From Poa pratensis (taxonomy: Eukaryota > Streptophyta > Magnoliopsida > Poales > Poaceae): a stretch of DNA of 64,000 bases. Location: contig CAMZMU010000107.1 of the NCBI GenBank assembly GCA_947311845.1, positions 41,297,172 through 41,361,171 of the forward strand. Reading direction: 5' to 3'. Positions 12,708 to 24,253 of the stretch are shown piece after piece. Under the pieces are notes generated by a model. It was given only the letters and a program-made list of their open reading frames with translations. It ran no database searches and was not told where the DNA came from. A program made the translations under genes and the position numbers. Positions within the stretch are counted from its first letter, which is position 1. The number at the start of each line of letters is the position of its first letter.

Positions 12708-14193
12708 TGATGTCTACGCACGCTTCTATTCTTGTAGACAGTGTTGGGCCTCCAAGTGCAGAGGTTTGTAGAACAGCAGCAAGTTTCCCTTAAGTGGACC
12801 ACCCAAGGTTTATGATCTCAGGGAGGTAGAGGTCAAAGATATCCCTCTCAAGCAATCCTGCAATTAAGATACAAGAAGTCTCTTGTGTCCCCAACACACC
12901 CAATACACTTGTCAGGTGTATAGGTGCACTAGTTCGGCGAAGAGATATCAAAATACAAGTGATATGGATGATTATAAGTGATAATCGCAATCTGAAATAA
13001 AAATGGCAGCAAGCAAACATGAGACAAAATGAAGCAAGCGGTGTTTCAATGCTTGGAAATAAGGCCTAGGGATCATACTTTCACTGGTGGACACTCTCAA
13101 CAATAATAATATAATTGAATACATAGATATTTCCTCTTCACTATGCTACTCTGAACTATTCTCCTGTTGGATAACGAACACCAATTCATTGTGTAGGGCT
13201 ACGAAAGCAGACCTTAAAGTCGTATTCCACATCTAGGGAACCCCAATGTCACTAAGAGCGTCCCAAAATAGTACTAGACAAACACCACAATTTCATAGAG
13301 ACATCCAACACAAAGAATAACTCATGGTAGTATTTATGTAATCTTTAGCCTAAGAGTCACACACGGTGCGCACACTGTCAACTTCGCACCATGGGACAAA
13401 GGTGACTCCGGAGTTTACATTAATAAAACCACTCAAGTAGCATAATTCATAAGATAACGAAGAGTAACATCTATGGATCCAACTAGATTACAAAGCTCAT
13501 GATCACATAAAAATCACACCATGGGAGAGAGAGATGAACCACATATCTACCGGTAGAGCCCTCAGCCTCGGGGGAGAACTACTCCCTCCTCATAATGGGA
13601 GTCAGCAACGGTGATGAAGATGTTGATGATGAACACGCCGGAGGGGGGTGGAGTCCTCCGGAGATGATTCTGGCGGTGTTTCCCCCCTCCGATCTTCTCC
13701 GGCAGCAGCCTTCTGACTCTCTGTTTCGTGGTTTTGTGTTTCTCCGCCGCCTCCTTTCCGAAGAGGCTCGGGGGCTATTTCTATAGTCCGTTTTAGGTCA
13801 AGACGGTGTCGGTGGAGAAAAGATCAACGAAAACGGAGCTCCGAGGGCCGAGATGGGGGATCCCACGCGGCCAGGTACAGGGGCCGCGTGGGCCCACCTC
13901 TTTTGGCCCTCGGGTCTCCGCTTGTTCTCTTCCTTCGCCCCCAAGTCTTCTTCCTTCCAAATAGTAACGCTCGTAAATGTGCAGGTCATTTGGACGTCGT
14001 TTGGGTCCCTGAAACATTAAAATAAAGAAATAGGGTTTTCTGCCTACGCAGGGTTAATTCCATGAAAATAGGAAATAAATATAATATTCCCAAAAATCAT
14101 TATAAAACATTGATATAACCCTTATATGATGCAAATATGATTGGAATACAAGTATTATAGTGCAAAGTTCATGTAAGCATTTTACATGCATGA
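12708..14193 (-). repeat. 5' LTR of the 7341-14193 element
   Basis: Direct-repeat partner of 7341-8827. Differences seen by eye include single-base changes and one- to two-base indels near 12810, 12840, 12880, 12930 and 13035. The terminal bases read TGA rather than TCA at 14191-14193. Confidence 0.85.
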
Positions 14194-14198
14194 CTCAT

Positions 14199-14418
14199 CG
14201 GTCGCCCTCCCAGCCTTTATATAGGAGGCTGGGTCTCGGGTACGTAACCGACTAGGATTACATGTAAGGTAAGTTTGAATCGACTAAGCTAACTTGGGAA
14301 GTACTCCTTCGTCTTGGGCTTCCCTTCACGGGCTTCGGTAGTCTTCATTGTTGGGCTTTATTCATCACATGCACCAGGTACCCTCATAGTAAGGTACCCG
14401 AAGGTAATATCCTTGTCA
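14199..14418. mobile_element. Solo LTR, right half
   Basis: Continuation of the solo LTR begun at 7089; it ends CTTGTCA at 14418 and is followed by the CCGCC duplication. Bases 14194-14198 (CTCAT) are the target duplication of the inserted element. Confidence 0.65.
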
Positions 14419-15656
14419 CCGCCCTTTCGCCTATATATTCACTTCCTCGGGAAAACCCGAGATACCCGAGCCTCCATCCACGAAAAGTTCCAGAGACGCC
14501 GTTGTCGTCAACCCTAGCTCGGGAGGGTTCTGAAGCTCTTCCCGGCACCCTGCCGGAGGGGGGAATCATCACCAGAGGGCTCTACATCATCATGCCCGCC
14601 TCCGGAGTGATGCGTGAGTAGTTCATCTTTGGACTACGGGTCCATGACAGTAACTAGTTGGTAGTCTCTCCACTTTGTGCTATCATGTTTAGATCTTGTG
14701 AGCTGCCTAACATAATCAAGATCATCTTATTGTAATGCTACATGTTGTGTTTGCTGGGATCCGATGAATATTGATACTATGTCAAGTTGATTATCAATCT
14801 ATCTTATATGTTATTTATGATCTTGCATGCTTTTCGTTACTCGTAGATGCTTTGGCCAAGTAGATGCTTGTAACTCCAAGAGTTAGTATTTATGCTAGAT
14901 AGTGGGTTCATGCCTCCGGTAATCTGGGAGAGTAACAACAACTTCTAAGATTGTGGATGTGCTGTTGCCACTAGGGATAAAATAACCGATGCTTAGCTTA
15001 GGGGCACGTCTGTTAAGTCTAATGCATTTGTTTACATTACGCACAATACTTAATGCAATTATCCGTTGCTTGCAACTTAATGCCAACGGGGAACTCGGTA
15101 TGACAACCTGGAGGTGGATTATTAGTCATAGGTGTTGTTGGATAACGGTCTATGAATCTTGTCGTAATGCCCGCATAAATATCATAGTAATCATCATGTC
15201 ATATATATGCATTATTATGCGCTCTCTATTCATCAATTGCCCAACTGTAATTTGTTCACCCAGCATGTTAGTTATCTTTTATGGAGAGACACCACTAGTG
15301 AACTGTGGACCCCGGTCCATTCTTTTACACTGATAAATACAACCAACTGCAAACATTGTTCATTTTCATTCTCTGCAATTTAATACTATTTTCCACACCA
15401 TACATTTAATACTTTGTTTTTAGCAAGCCGGTGAGATTGACAACCTCACTGTTTCGTTGGGACAAATTAGTTTGATTGTGTTGTGTGCAGGTTCCACTTC
15501 AACAGCACTGTTTCTGGCGCTGTTGGAAACCTTCAGAACTGATTTCTTGCTCCTACTGGTTCGATAACCTTGGTTTCATACTGAGTGAAAACTCGCTGCT
15601 GCACCGCTTCATACCTTCCTCTTGGGGTTCCCAACGGACGTGTGCTTTACCGTCAT
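14419..15656 (+). mobile_element. Right arm of head-to-head LTR palindrome (LTR plus leader, plus strand)
   Basis: Inverted copy of 5624-6864. It carries LTR sequence up to about 15505 (ending TTCCACTTCAACA), then after a few bases TGGCGCTGTTGGAAAC (from 15515), which looks like a primer-binding site, then about 140 bp of leader. Similarity to the left arm stops at 15656. The two arms agree at well over 90% of positions by eye. Confidence 0.6.
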
Positions 15657-16571
15657 CACAGCGGCGGTCAGGTCTTGAGAGTTCAGATTTGTCCGTGTGT
15701 TAGGGAATACCAAACCGGTATTCTCATTGGCGGTGGCACCCAATGTAATATTTCCTAACTCTATAGGGGTATAATCGGAAATTAAAAAAACGTACCAACC
15801 ATCAACTTTAACTATATTATATAGTAGAGATAAGTAGTATAGATAAAGATAGTATTAGTTAGTGGTTCACTTCTTAATGATTGCGCCGTGTAAAAAAATG
15901 TGTGTCTGCCAGTACCAGACGCCGTGCTGCATCTCACGTTTGATGTCACCGTCTTCGTCGGTGCTGTTAGGTCCCACGCAAAGCGTTTTTTATTAAGTTT
16001 CTAAATGTCTTCGTGAACCTGAAAGACGAATATTAACAAGAACGCATTAGCACAAGGAGATCACAGGCATCATGTTCAACATGATTCTTGAAAACCCATA
16101 GCCCAAGGAGCTCCATCATAGGTGTCGAAACAGACTTTTGACTTCACAACACGAACTCTGGAAATTAACAGACCGACAGTAGTAATTATTTTTTCCACAG
16201 TTTTTGTAAATAAGAAAAAAGAGAGGGAGAATTTGAGTTAGAAAGGAAAATTTGCGGGGTGCCGTGAGACCCATGAATCTATAAATGGAAACATATTAAT
16301 TTGACATATCGGCTATAAATGCAAGCTTATAAGCTCTTCGTTCTTTTGAGAAGTAGTAATTATTTCGTGTATTTGTTTGGATAAAAAGTGATATTTAGTT
16401 GACAACAAAAGTGTTTTGATATTTAGCTGACTGTAAAACTACGTTAAAGTGGTGATTTGCAGAGGACCAACGCCGCGGCCGGCGTGCCCAAAACGGCGTT
16501 TTCCGTTATATATTGCGTTGTTATATCACTTCTATGACTAGTTGCTTTGCATTTTATTTATGGCATTCCTA
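15657..16571. other. Intergenic stretch
   Basis: No complete gene seen. A short remnant of a KEA last exon lies at 16080-16115. The rest is unassigned. Confidence 0.4.
16080..16115 (-). pseudogene. Short remnant of a KEA-type last exon
   Basis: On the minus strand these bases read S-S-L-G-Y-G-F-S-R-I-M, matching G-N-S-L-G-Y-G-F-S-R-V-M in the last exon of the antiporter gene at 61154-64000. About 29 of 35 bases match the plus-strand stretch 61222-61258, with an unbroken run of 18. The frame then continues for about ten unrelated residues to a stop. It is best read as the end of a decayed KEA copy or a small duplicated piece. Because it is so short, a chance match is unlikely but not excluded. 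Confidence 0.4.
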
Positions 16572-16682
16572 AGTGCCTCTTTGATTCACAGGATATGATA
16601 TTCGCAAGAATTCTAAAAGATTGAATTCTTTGATATTCTAAATGATTGAATTTCCTATCCTGCAAATCAAAAGGCGCTTAAT
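16572..16682. mobile_element. Small inverted-repeat element (MITE-like)
   Basis: About 105 bp whose ends are imperfect inverted copies (GTGCCTCTTTGATT... on the left, ...AATCAAAAGGCGC on the right). Internal inverted copies of TTGAATTCTTTGATATTC also occur. It is non-coding. A clean target duplication could not be fixed, so the superfamily is open; hAT-like is possible. Confidence 0.5.
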
Positions 16683-18424
16683 GAGTTAACTCTTATGTAG
16701 TTTTAATATGTTATATATGAATATGAAAATTCTAATGCACCACGTGTTGAACAAAATGAAATATAGCAATGTGAAAACAATTTCTAGAAAAATTATACAA
16801 AATATGCCGATAAACAAATTTTGTACCTGCTATGTGCATTGTCTTTTAAAAGAGAAAAAATGTGGCTACACAACGCTACTCTAACTTATGCTTGGAAAGA
16901 TATTTCCATCTAGATAAAATTCTCCAGTGAGATCGAGAAAATATCTCCCATGAAGTATATTTTATTCCATAAGTTCAATTGTAAATATGCTAAAGTTATT
17001 TTCTGGAAACCTTCAAAACCATCAAGTAATATAAATTTATTGTTTAAAAATTCTTGTGGAACACCTTTGGGCCCAACACCAATATTGTTTAGTGAAATAT
17101 ATATTTCATTATTCTTATCCAACTAAATGTATCAGTCTTGATCTTCAAGTTAATTACATATGAATATCGAAACTTGGAATGTCACCTTTGAATTGACGAT
17201 GCACTTATGAAAATTTTAGTGTAGAACACAAATTCAGCATCCAGAAGTGCAACAGGTAGTTCCCGGTAAAAGCATCCACCTCCAGTCCTTGATAGTTGAT
17301 AGTTTGATACACATATGCACTGCCCCACTCGTTTGTAGTGAGAGAAACAGAGGAGAGCTGACGTGCAGCCTGGGAGTACTGGGTCGACGGCAAGAAGAAT
17401 CATCGCGACTTTGGCACCAGGGCGGTGATGTGAGAAGCAGGGAGGTGGTGAGCGAGGGCGCAACGCACCACCGGGAACCAAGGCGGCAAGGCGTGAGCAC
17501 AGCGGCATGCAGTGGCGTACCCTGAATCGGCAAAATTCGAAGCTGCAGACCCGTCGGCAGGGCTCCAGGTGGATTGGGCCGGCGGCGGCACACATCGGGG
17601 CCACGCGCCGGCGTACAAGAGAACAAAGGCACCATGGCGTATTGAAAAGGAGACAACGGCGGCAAATACGCGATTACTTCCAGAAATAATCTCCAGATTG
17701 TATCTTCCAGTTGGCCGCTACCGCCGCCGACGGTATCGGTGATGCCCTGCAGGCGAGGCCATGGCAGATAAATCCATTCATCGGAGGGGATCGGTATACG
17801 CAAGACTGCCTCTCTCCCAACCTAGGGGCGCCCGCGGGCATTGGAGACGCAGCTAGGAGAAAAACATAACGAACCGATTTTTGGACTTGGCGGTGGCAAA
17901 ATCATTGTAATTTCTAGAAGACGAAAAGATGTGTTAAGTTGTCAAACATTGGAGCGATCTGGATCGTTGATCAAATAATGAACGGTTGAAATTTAATGTC
18001 TCAACACATGTTTGCTCTTTTAATAATAGTATAAATGAGTTGTTAGGTGGGTTTACCCATTAATTTTTAATACCCTGTGGATACAGGTAAGATCCGTAGA
18101 ACGTGGGTACAGGTTTAGTTACACTCTACCCTCACCCAATGAGGACGCGTGTGCCATCCGCAAGGATTCATGCAACAGGTGCCACGTTCTTGCTACCAGC
18201 TGATAATAACTAATGAAGCATGCCATTATAATAGTCGTAGTACACGTATACATTAACATTATCTTCTCCTTAGTTTGGAGTTATCCTCCATATCTCGATC
18301 ATGGAACTACCAGATTAGCTAGAGGTTGCTTGTTTGACCAGCTGATTGCATATGCATATCTCAACTTGATCAGTACGTAGTCTTGGCTCGTGCGCGCGCG
18401 CACTACTAATCTCGCTTCATCTCC
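16683..18424. other. Intergenic stretch upstream of the inhibitor gene
   Basis: 16700-17160 is AT-rich with nothing recognised. 17180-17810 is more GC-rich and open in several minus-strand phases (for example 17234-17803), but no family is recognised and the phases overlap. 18240-18424 is the proximal upstream region of the inhibitor gene and includes a short GC-alternating run near 18393. Confidence 0.35.
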
Positions 18425-18433
18425 CTATAAATA
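18425..18433 (+). promoter_or_regulatory. TATA box of the inhibitor gene
   Basis: CTATAAATA lies 213 bp before the start codon. Transcription would begin near 18460 and give a roughly 95-base leader exon before the leader intron 18556-18644. Confidence 0.6.
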
Positions 18434-18645
18434 CGGCATCCCGGCCTACCGATGCCTATGCAAAGCAACTACTAGAGAAAAGCTAGGCTCTCGATCGGAT
18501 CAGCATCGTCGTTCATCAGCTGTTGGGAGAGAGACAAGGTCGTCAATTCAACAGGGTGAGTAGTCTGATGAATCTCTAGCTGTAGGTGGTAATTAAGTGC
18601 TTCGATTTATACTACAACTTATGAGCTTGTTCGATCGATCGCAGC

Positions 18646-18870
18646 ATGAGCTCCTCGGACCAAGTCGACGACGGCAAGAAGTCGTCGTGGCCGGAGCTGG
18701 TCGGGAAATCCATCGAGGAGGCGAAGAAAGTCATCCTCCAGGATAGGCCCGACCTGAAGAACGTGAACGTCCATGCTATCCCCGTCGGCGCCATCATCAC
18801 CCCCGACATAAGGGATGACCGGGTCCGTATCTTCGTCGACACCGTCGCCGAGATCCCCCGCATCGGCTAG
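18646..18870 (+). CDS. Potato-inhibitor-I family protease inhibitor (CI-2/subtilisin-chymotrypsin inhibitor-like)
   Basis: 74 residues, close to the usual 70-84 of cereal CI-2-type inhibitors. Family marks in order: W-P-E-L-V-G-K-S (residues 15-22), [10 protein letters not shown] (24-33), the binding loop [16 protein letters not shown], then I-F-V-D and the C-terminal P-R-I-G. There is no signal peptide and no cysteine, as expected for this cytosolic single-domain family, which blocks subtilisin- and chymotrypsin-like serine proteases. The arginines that brace the loop are present. The P1 residue, Met in barley CI-2, aligns with Pro here and P1' is Asp, so inhibition of the usual targets is doubtful. 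About three extra residues precede the loop. The start follows a likely leader intron (GTGAGT donor at 18556, CAG acceptor ending 18644). Confidence 0.85.
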   Translation: MSSSDQVDDGKKSSWPELVGKSIEEAKKVILQDRPDLKNVNVHAIPVGAIITPDIRDDRVRIFVDTVAEIPRIG

Positions 18871-19334
18871 CATTGCTTCACGTTGCTTCAAAAATAAATA
18901 TCAAATGAAGGCAAAAATGTGTGTGTGTGTGTGTCTTGAGCAGTTACTATGTCTGTAATTCTCTAAATAAACTTTTGTTTTGCGGGTAATTCTCTGAAGA
19001 ATAAACTACTTATAGCAAGTGACTATGATGCTCTTAGCTCTTTGTCGACTGCTAGTGACTATTATGGATTTGCGGTGGTATTGTTTCGTTTTCATTTATT
19101 GTTCGTTTCCAACTCTGGCGCACGTACATCATGGTATTAGACCATATAATCACCTCCAATCTTCAGTTTGTCAATGTATATTCCGAGGCAACAAAGCAGA
19201 CACAAATCTTTCTGAATTTTTCCAGCCAATGTTGGTGCAACACTTGAAAACAATTCAGGAAACATATATTGGACAACGAGAACATAGGTGGATCTTAGCC
19301 ATAAGCCAAACAAGCATGGATATACATTCGTGAA
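18871..19334 (+). other. 3' flank of the inhibitor gene
   Basis: Likely 3' UTR, with AAATAAA-like signals near 18890 and 18965 and a TG repeat (about 18921-18935). No further gene seen up to 19334. Confidence 0.4.
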
Positions 19335-19480
19335 CACAAATGAATTGGGCCGCGGGCCTCGCTTAATTCCCATTACCGTGGCCTACTCGGTTTCGTAACG
19401 ATCGCGTTTCCTTTTTTTTAAATTACGACCGCGCTTCCAGGGACGTTTCCTCCGAGTGATCTGATTGATCGCTATGGGGG
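19335..19480 (+). pseudogene. Promoter remnant of a lost ubiquitin-L40 copy (copy 0)
   Basis: The run ending CCTACTCGGTTTCGTA (19380-19397), with the preceding GGGCC...CCATTACCGT, matches the promoter of copy 3 (59585-59650), and the following CGTTTCC...TCCTCCGA...GATCGC matches copy 1 (25820-25865). The similarity ends where the TATA box and coding region should follow. Unrelated sequence and then the 350-bp tandem array begin there. The matching 3' part lies at 24254-24590. Confidence 0.5.
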
Positions 19481-19551
19481 TGTTTGGTTGCTCGCATGAA
19501 AAATGGCAAAATTGCATGAGTTCTAGAACCAGGCTCCCCAGGGCCAGGCCC

Positions 19552-22500
19552 AGCAGAAACCCTAACGTTTTCGTCTAGCCCCATAGACGTGCGTCGAAAG
19601 GGGGTAGGCCAGTGGAGTTTTTTGCTTGGTTGTGTTAGGTTAGGCCATAGGAAGGTGAGAAACCAAAGTCTACCCGAAATCAACACAAGATTCCATCCGG
19701 TTCGCCCGAAAGGGGAGTTTTCACCTCTAAGTGCAGAAACTCACTAGAGAGAAAGTGAAGCCGGTGAAGCCGGTCACACCCCGGGGTAGGATATTGCACA
19801 TTTACAACACACAACACACTTGTATACATATGGTATGGCACAACCAAGGTTTGGATGGGTTTCCGACGCTCCGGGGCCCCGCTTCGGCGAAACCCTGAAT
19901 CAACCCTAACGTTTTCGTCTACCCCCATAGACGTGCGTCGAAAGGTGGTAGGCCAGTGGAGTTTTTTGCTTGGTTGTGTTAGGTTAGGCCATAGGAAGGT
20001 GAGAAACCAAAGTCTACCCCAAATCAACACAAAATTCCATCCGGTTCGCCCGAAAGGGGAGTTTTCACCTCTAAGTGTAGAAACTCACTAGAGAGAAAGT
20101 GAAGCCGGTGAAGCCGGTCACACCCCGGGGTAGGATATTGCACATTTACAACACACAACACACTTGTATACATATGGTATGGCACAACCTAGGTTTGGGT
20201 GGGGTTCCGACGCTCCGGGGCCCCGCTTCGGCGAAACCCTGAATCCGCTGGAAAAACCCTAACGTTTTCGTCTACCCCCATATACGTGCGTCGAAAGGGG
20301 GTAGGCCAGTGGACTTTTTTGCTTGGTTGTGTTAGGTTTGGCCATAGGAATGTGAGAAACCAAAGTCTACCCCAAATCAACACAAGATTCCATCCGGTTC
20401 GCCCGAAAGGGGAGTTTTCACCTCTAAGTGCAGAAACTCACTAGAGAGAAAGTGAAGTCGGTGAAGCCGGTCACACCCCGGGGTAGGATATTGCACATTT
20501 ACAACACACAACACACTTGTATACATATGGTATGGCACAACCTAGGTTTGGGGGGTTTCCGACGCTCCGGGGCCCCGCTTCGGCGAAACCCCGAATCCGC
20601 TGGAAAAACCATAACGTTTTCGTCTACCCCCATAGATGTGCATCGAAAGGGGGTAGGCCAGTGGATTTTTTTGCTTGGTTGTGTTAGGTTAGGCCATAGG
20701 AATGTGAGAAACCAAAGTCTACCCCAAATCAACACAAGATTCCATCCGGTTCGCCCGAAAGGAGAGTTTTCACCTCTAAGTGCAGAAACTCACTAGAGAG
20801 AAAGTGAAGCCGGTGAAGCCGGTCACACCCCGGGGTAGGATATTGCACATTTACAACACACAACACACTTGTATACATATGGTATGGCACAAACTAGGTT
20901 TGGGTGGGGTTCCGACGCTCCGGGGCCCCGCTTCGGCGAAACCCTGAATCCGCTGGAAAAAACCCTAACGTTTTCGTCTACCCCCATAGTCGTGCGTCGA
21001 AAGGGGATAGGCCAGCGGACTTTTTTGCTTGGTTGTGTTAGATTAGGCCATAGGAAGGTGAGAAACCAAAGTCTACCCCAAATCAACACAAGATTCCATC
21101 CGGTTCGCCCGAAAGGGGAGTTTTCACCTCTAAGTGCAGAAACTCACTAGAGAGAAAGTGAAGCCGGTGAAGCCGGTCACACCCCGGAGTAGGATATTGC
21201 ACATTTACAACACACAACACACTTGCATACATATGGTATGGCACAACCTAAGTTTGGGTGGGGTTCCGACGCTCCGGGGCCCCGATTCGGCGAAACCATG
21301 AATCCGCTGGAAAAACCCTAACGTTTTCGTCTACCCCCATAGACGTGCGTCGAAAGGGGGTAGGCCAGTGGAGTTTTTTGCTTGGTTGTGTTAGGTTAGG
21401 TCATAGGAAGGTGAGAAACCAAAGTCTACCCCAAATCAACACAAGATTCCATCCGGTTCGCCCGAAAGGGGAGTTTTCACCTCTAAGTGCAGAAACTCAC
21501 TAGAGAGAAAGTGAAGCCGTTGAAGCCGGTCACACCCCGGGGTAGGATATTGCACATTTACAACACACAACACACTTGTATACATATGATATGGCCCAAC
21601 CTAGGTTTGGCTGGGTTTCCGACGCTCCGGGGCCCCGCTTCGGCGAAACCCTGAATCAACCCTAACGTTTTCGTCTACCCCCATAGACGTGCGTCGAAAG
21701 GGGGTAGGCCAGTGGAGTTTTTTGCTTGGTTGTGTTAGGTTAGGCCATAGGATGGTGAGAAACCAAAGTCTACCCCAAATCAACACAAGATTCCATTCGG
21801 TTTGCCCGAATGGGGAGTTTTCACCTCTAAGTGCAAAAACTCACTAGAGAGAAAGTGAAGTCGGTGAAGCCGGTCATACCCCGGGGTAGGATATTGCACA
21901 TTTACAACACACAACACAATTGTATACATATGGTATGGCACAACCTAGGTTTGGGTGGGTTTCCGATTCTCCGGGGCCCCGCTTCGGCGAAACCCCGAAT
22001 CCGCTGGAAAAACCCTAACGTTTTCGTCAACCCCATAGACGTGCGTCGAAAGGGGGTAGGCCAGTGGAGTTTTTTGCTTGGTTGTGTTAGGTTAGGCCAT
22101 AGGAATGTGAGAAACCAAAGTCTACCCCAAATCAACACAAGATTCCATCCGGTTCGCCCGAAAGGGGAGTTTTCACCTCTAAGTGCAGAAACTCACTAGA
22201 GAGAAAGTGAAGCCGGTGAAGCCGGTCACACCCCGGGGTAGGATATTGCACATTTACAACGCACAACACACTTGCATACATATGGTATGGCACAACCTAG
22301 GTTTGGGTGGGGTTCCGACGCTCCGGGGCCCCGGTTCGGCGAAACCCTGAATCCGCTGGAAAAACCCTAACGTTTTCGTCTACCCCCATAGACGTGCGTC
22401 GAAAGGGGGTAGGCCAGTGGAGTTTTTTGTTTGGTTGTGTTAGGTTAGGTCATAGGAAGGTGAGAAACCAAAGTCTACCCCAAATCAACACAAGATTCCA

Positions 22501-23650
22501 TCCGGTTCGCCCGAAAGGGAGTTTTCACCTCTAAGTGCAGAAACTCACTGGAGAGAAAGTGAAGCCGGTGAAGCCGGTCACACCCCGGGGTAGGATATTG
22601 CACATTTACAACACACAGCACACTTGTATACATATGATATGGCACAACCTAGGTTTGGGTGGGTTTCCGACGCTCCGGGGCCCCGCTTCGGCGAAACCCT
22701 GAATCAACCCTAACGTTTTCGTCTACCACCATAGACGTGCGTCGAAAGGGGGTAGGCCAGTGGAGTTTTTTGCTTGGTTGTGTTAGGTTAGGCCATAGGA
22801 AGGTGAGAAACCAAAGTCTACCCCAAATCAACACAAGATTCCATCCGGTTCGCCCGAAAGGGGAGTTTTCACCTCTAAGTGGAGAAACTCACTAGAGAGA
22901 AAGTGAAGTCGGTGAAGCCGGTCACACCCCGGGTAGGATATTGCACATTTACAACACACAACACACTTGTATACATATGGTATGGCACAAACTAGGTTTG
23001 GGTGGGGTTCCGACGCTCCGGGGCCCCGCTTCGGCGAAACCCTGAATCCGCTGGAAAAACCCTAACGTTTTCGTCTACCCCCATAGTCGTGCGTCGAAAG
23101 GGGATAGGCCAGCGGACTTTTTTGCTTGGTTGTGTTAGGTTAGGCCATAGGAAGGTGAGAAACCAAAGTCTACCCCCAAATCAACACAAGATTCCATCTG
23201 GTTCTCCCGAAAGGGGAGTTTTCACCTCTAAGTGCAGAAACTCACTAGAGAGAAAGTGAAACCGGTGAAGCCGGTCACACCCCGGAGTAGGATATTGCAC
23301 ATTTACAACACACAACACACTTGCATACATATGGTATGGCACAACCTAGGTTTGGGTGGGGTTCCGACGCTCCGGGGCCCCGCTTCGGCGAAACCCTGAA
23401 TCCGTTGGAAAAAAAATCAAAGTTCCCGTCTACCCCCTTGACCGAAGCCGAGAGGGGTAGGCCAGTGGACTTTTTTGCTTGGTTGTGTTAGGTTAGGCCA
23501 TTGTTGAAATAAAAACACACATATACCCCAACTCTTGCGAAGATCCCCCCGTTTGCTCGATGTGGGAGTTTCCAACTATATGCCAAAAAACTCGCTAAGG
23601 AAACAGTGATGCTCGTGAAGCCGGTCACACCACGGGGGCAGGATAAATTG
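19552..23650 (+). repeat. Tandem array of about 350-bp units, roughly 12 copies
   Basis: Units can be counted from the phrase TTCCGACGCTCCGGGGCCCC, which begins near 19857, 20201, 20555, 20907, 21260, 21612, 21957, 22309, 22661, 23004 and 23356, with a diverged part-unit at each end. Most units are 352-354 bp. Three (from about 19855, 21610 and 22659) are 343-345 bp because they lack the CCGCTGGAA segment. The last unit degrades after 23400. All units are over 90% alike by eye. The frames open on both strands through the units follow the repeat and are not genes. The array may be internal to the CACTA-type element whose end lies at 24253. Confidence 0.9.
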
Positions 23651-23796
23651 AGTCATATATTTAATATTTATGTTGTAGGTGTATATTACATGTGTTGTTT
23701 TTATTTATTTTACATGTATATGTTGTAGGGTCGGGTTCCGGAATACTCAAACCGTTATTTTGTGTGGGTGGGATACCGTAATTGGGCGGGAAATGG

Positions 23797-23922
23797 TAGA
23801 TCCAATATATATATAAATTATACCTACATTAAATATTATAGATCCAATTTATATATAAATTATACCTACATTAAATATTATAGATCCAATTTATATATAA
23901 ATTATACCTACATTAAATATTA
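23797..23922. repeat. Three tandem 42-bp AT-rich units
   Basis: The unit starts TAGATCCAAT and ends AAATATTA, repeated at 23797, 23839 and 23881 with at most a few changes. It lies between the 350-bp array and the CACTA end. Confidence 0.85.
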
Positions 23923-23954
23923 CATAGAGAAATAAATAAATCTAAATTAATTTA

Positions 23955-24253
23955 TAATTAGTTGGAAAAAAACAATTATACTCCGACGGCCTTTTATACG
24001 CCGACGGTAGCCGTCGGCGTCTCAGGGCAGCAAAAGTCCTCCCGTTTGCGCACCGTCAAGGATGGCGTTATACGCCGACGGCCCTTTGTACGCCGACGGC
24101 TGCCGTCGGCCTATATAGTGCTACGCCGACGGGGTTCGCTACGCCGACGGCCGCGTTCCTGGCTCCCCGATCTCGCCTTATACGCCGACGGCCCCGACAT
24201 TTGGCCGTCGGCGTATAATCAGGCCGTCGGCGTCTTGTGGCTTTCCTGTAGTG
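23955..24253 (-). mobile_element. End of a CACTA element with subterminal GCCGTCGGCGT repeats
   Basis: Read on the minus strand from 24253 the sequence starts CACTACAGGAAAGCC, a CACTA terminus. Behind it CGCCGACGG or its reverse occurs more than ten times, the subterminal repeat type of this superfamily. No opposite end was found. The array at 19552-23650 may be its body, with the far end lost. Confidence 0.6.

Larger units (their letters stand above)
7341..14193 (-). mobile_element. Complete non-autonomous LTR retrotransposon, minus strand
   Basis: Two direct LTRs (7341-8827 and 12708-14193, about 1487 bp each) enclose a 3.9 kb internal region. The host site CTCAT is duplicated at 7336-7340 and 14194-14198. 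The primer-binding site (12680-12697, minus) lies next to the right LTR, and a purine-rich tract (8828-8842, read on minus) lies next to the left LTR; together these fix the orientation as minus. No reverse transcriptase, integrase or normal gag is visible, only one degenerate repetitive frame near the leader, so the element depends on other elements for movement. By eye the LTRs differ at roughly 2% of positions, so it is older than the element at 36927-46466. I think it belongs to one of the common Triticeae Gypsy families but do not name it. Confidence 0.85.

Noticed and set aside
17234..17803. 189-codon minus frame
   Set aside because: Overlaps other open phases in a GC-rich stretch, low complexity, no recognisable family.
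19855..23259. Many 60-122 codon frames on both strands in the 350-bp array
   Set aside because: They recur with the repeat, are open on both strands and differ only where the repeat differs; no start context, no domain.
19552..23650. CRISPR-like array
   Set aside because: Units are 350 bp with no short repeat/unique spacer pattern, and the DNA is plant nuclear.
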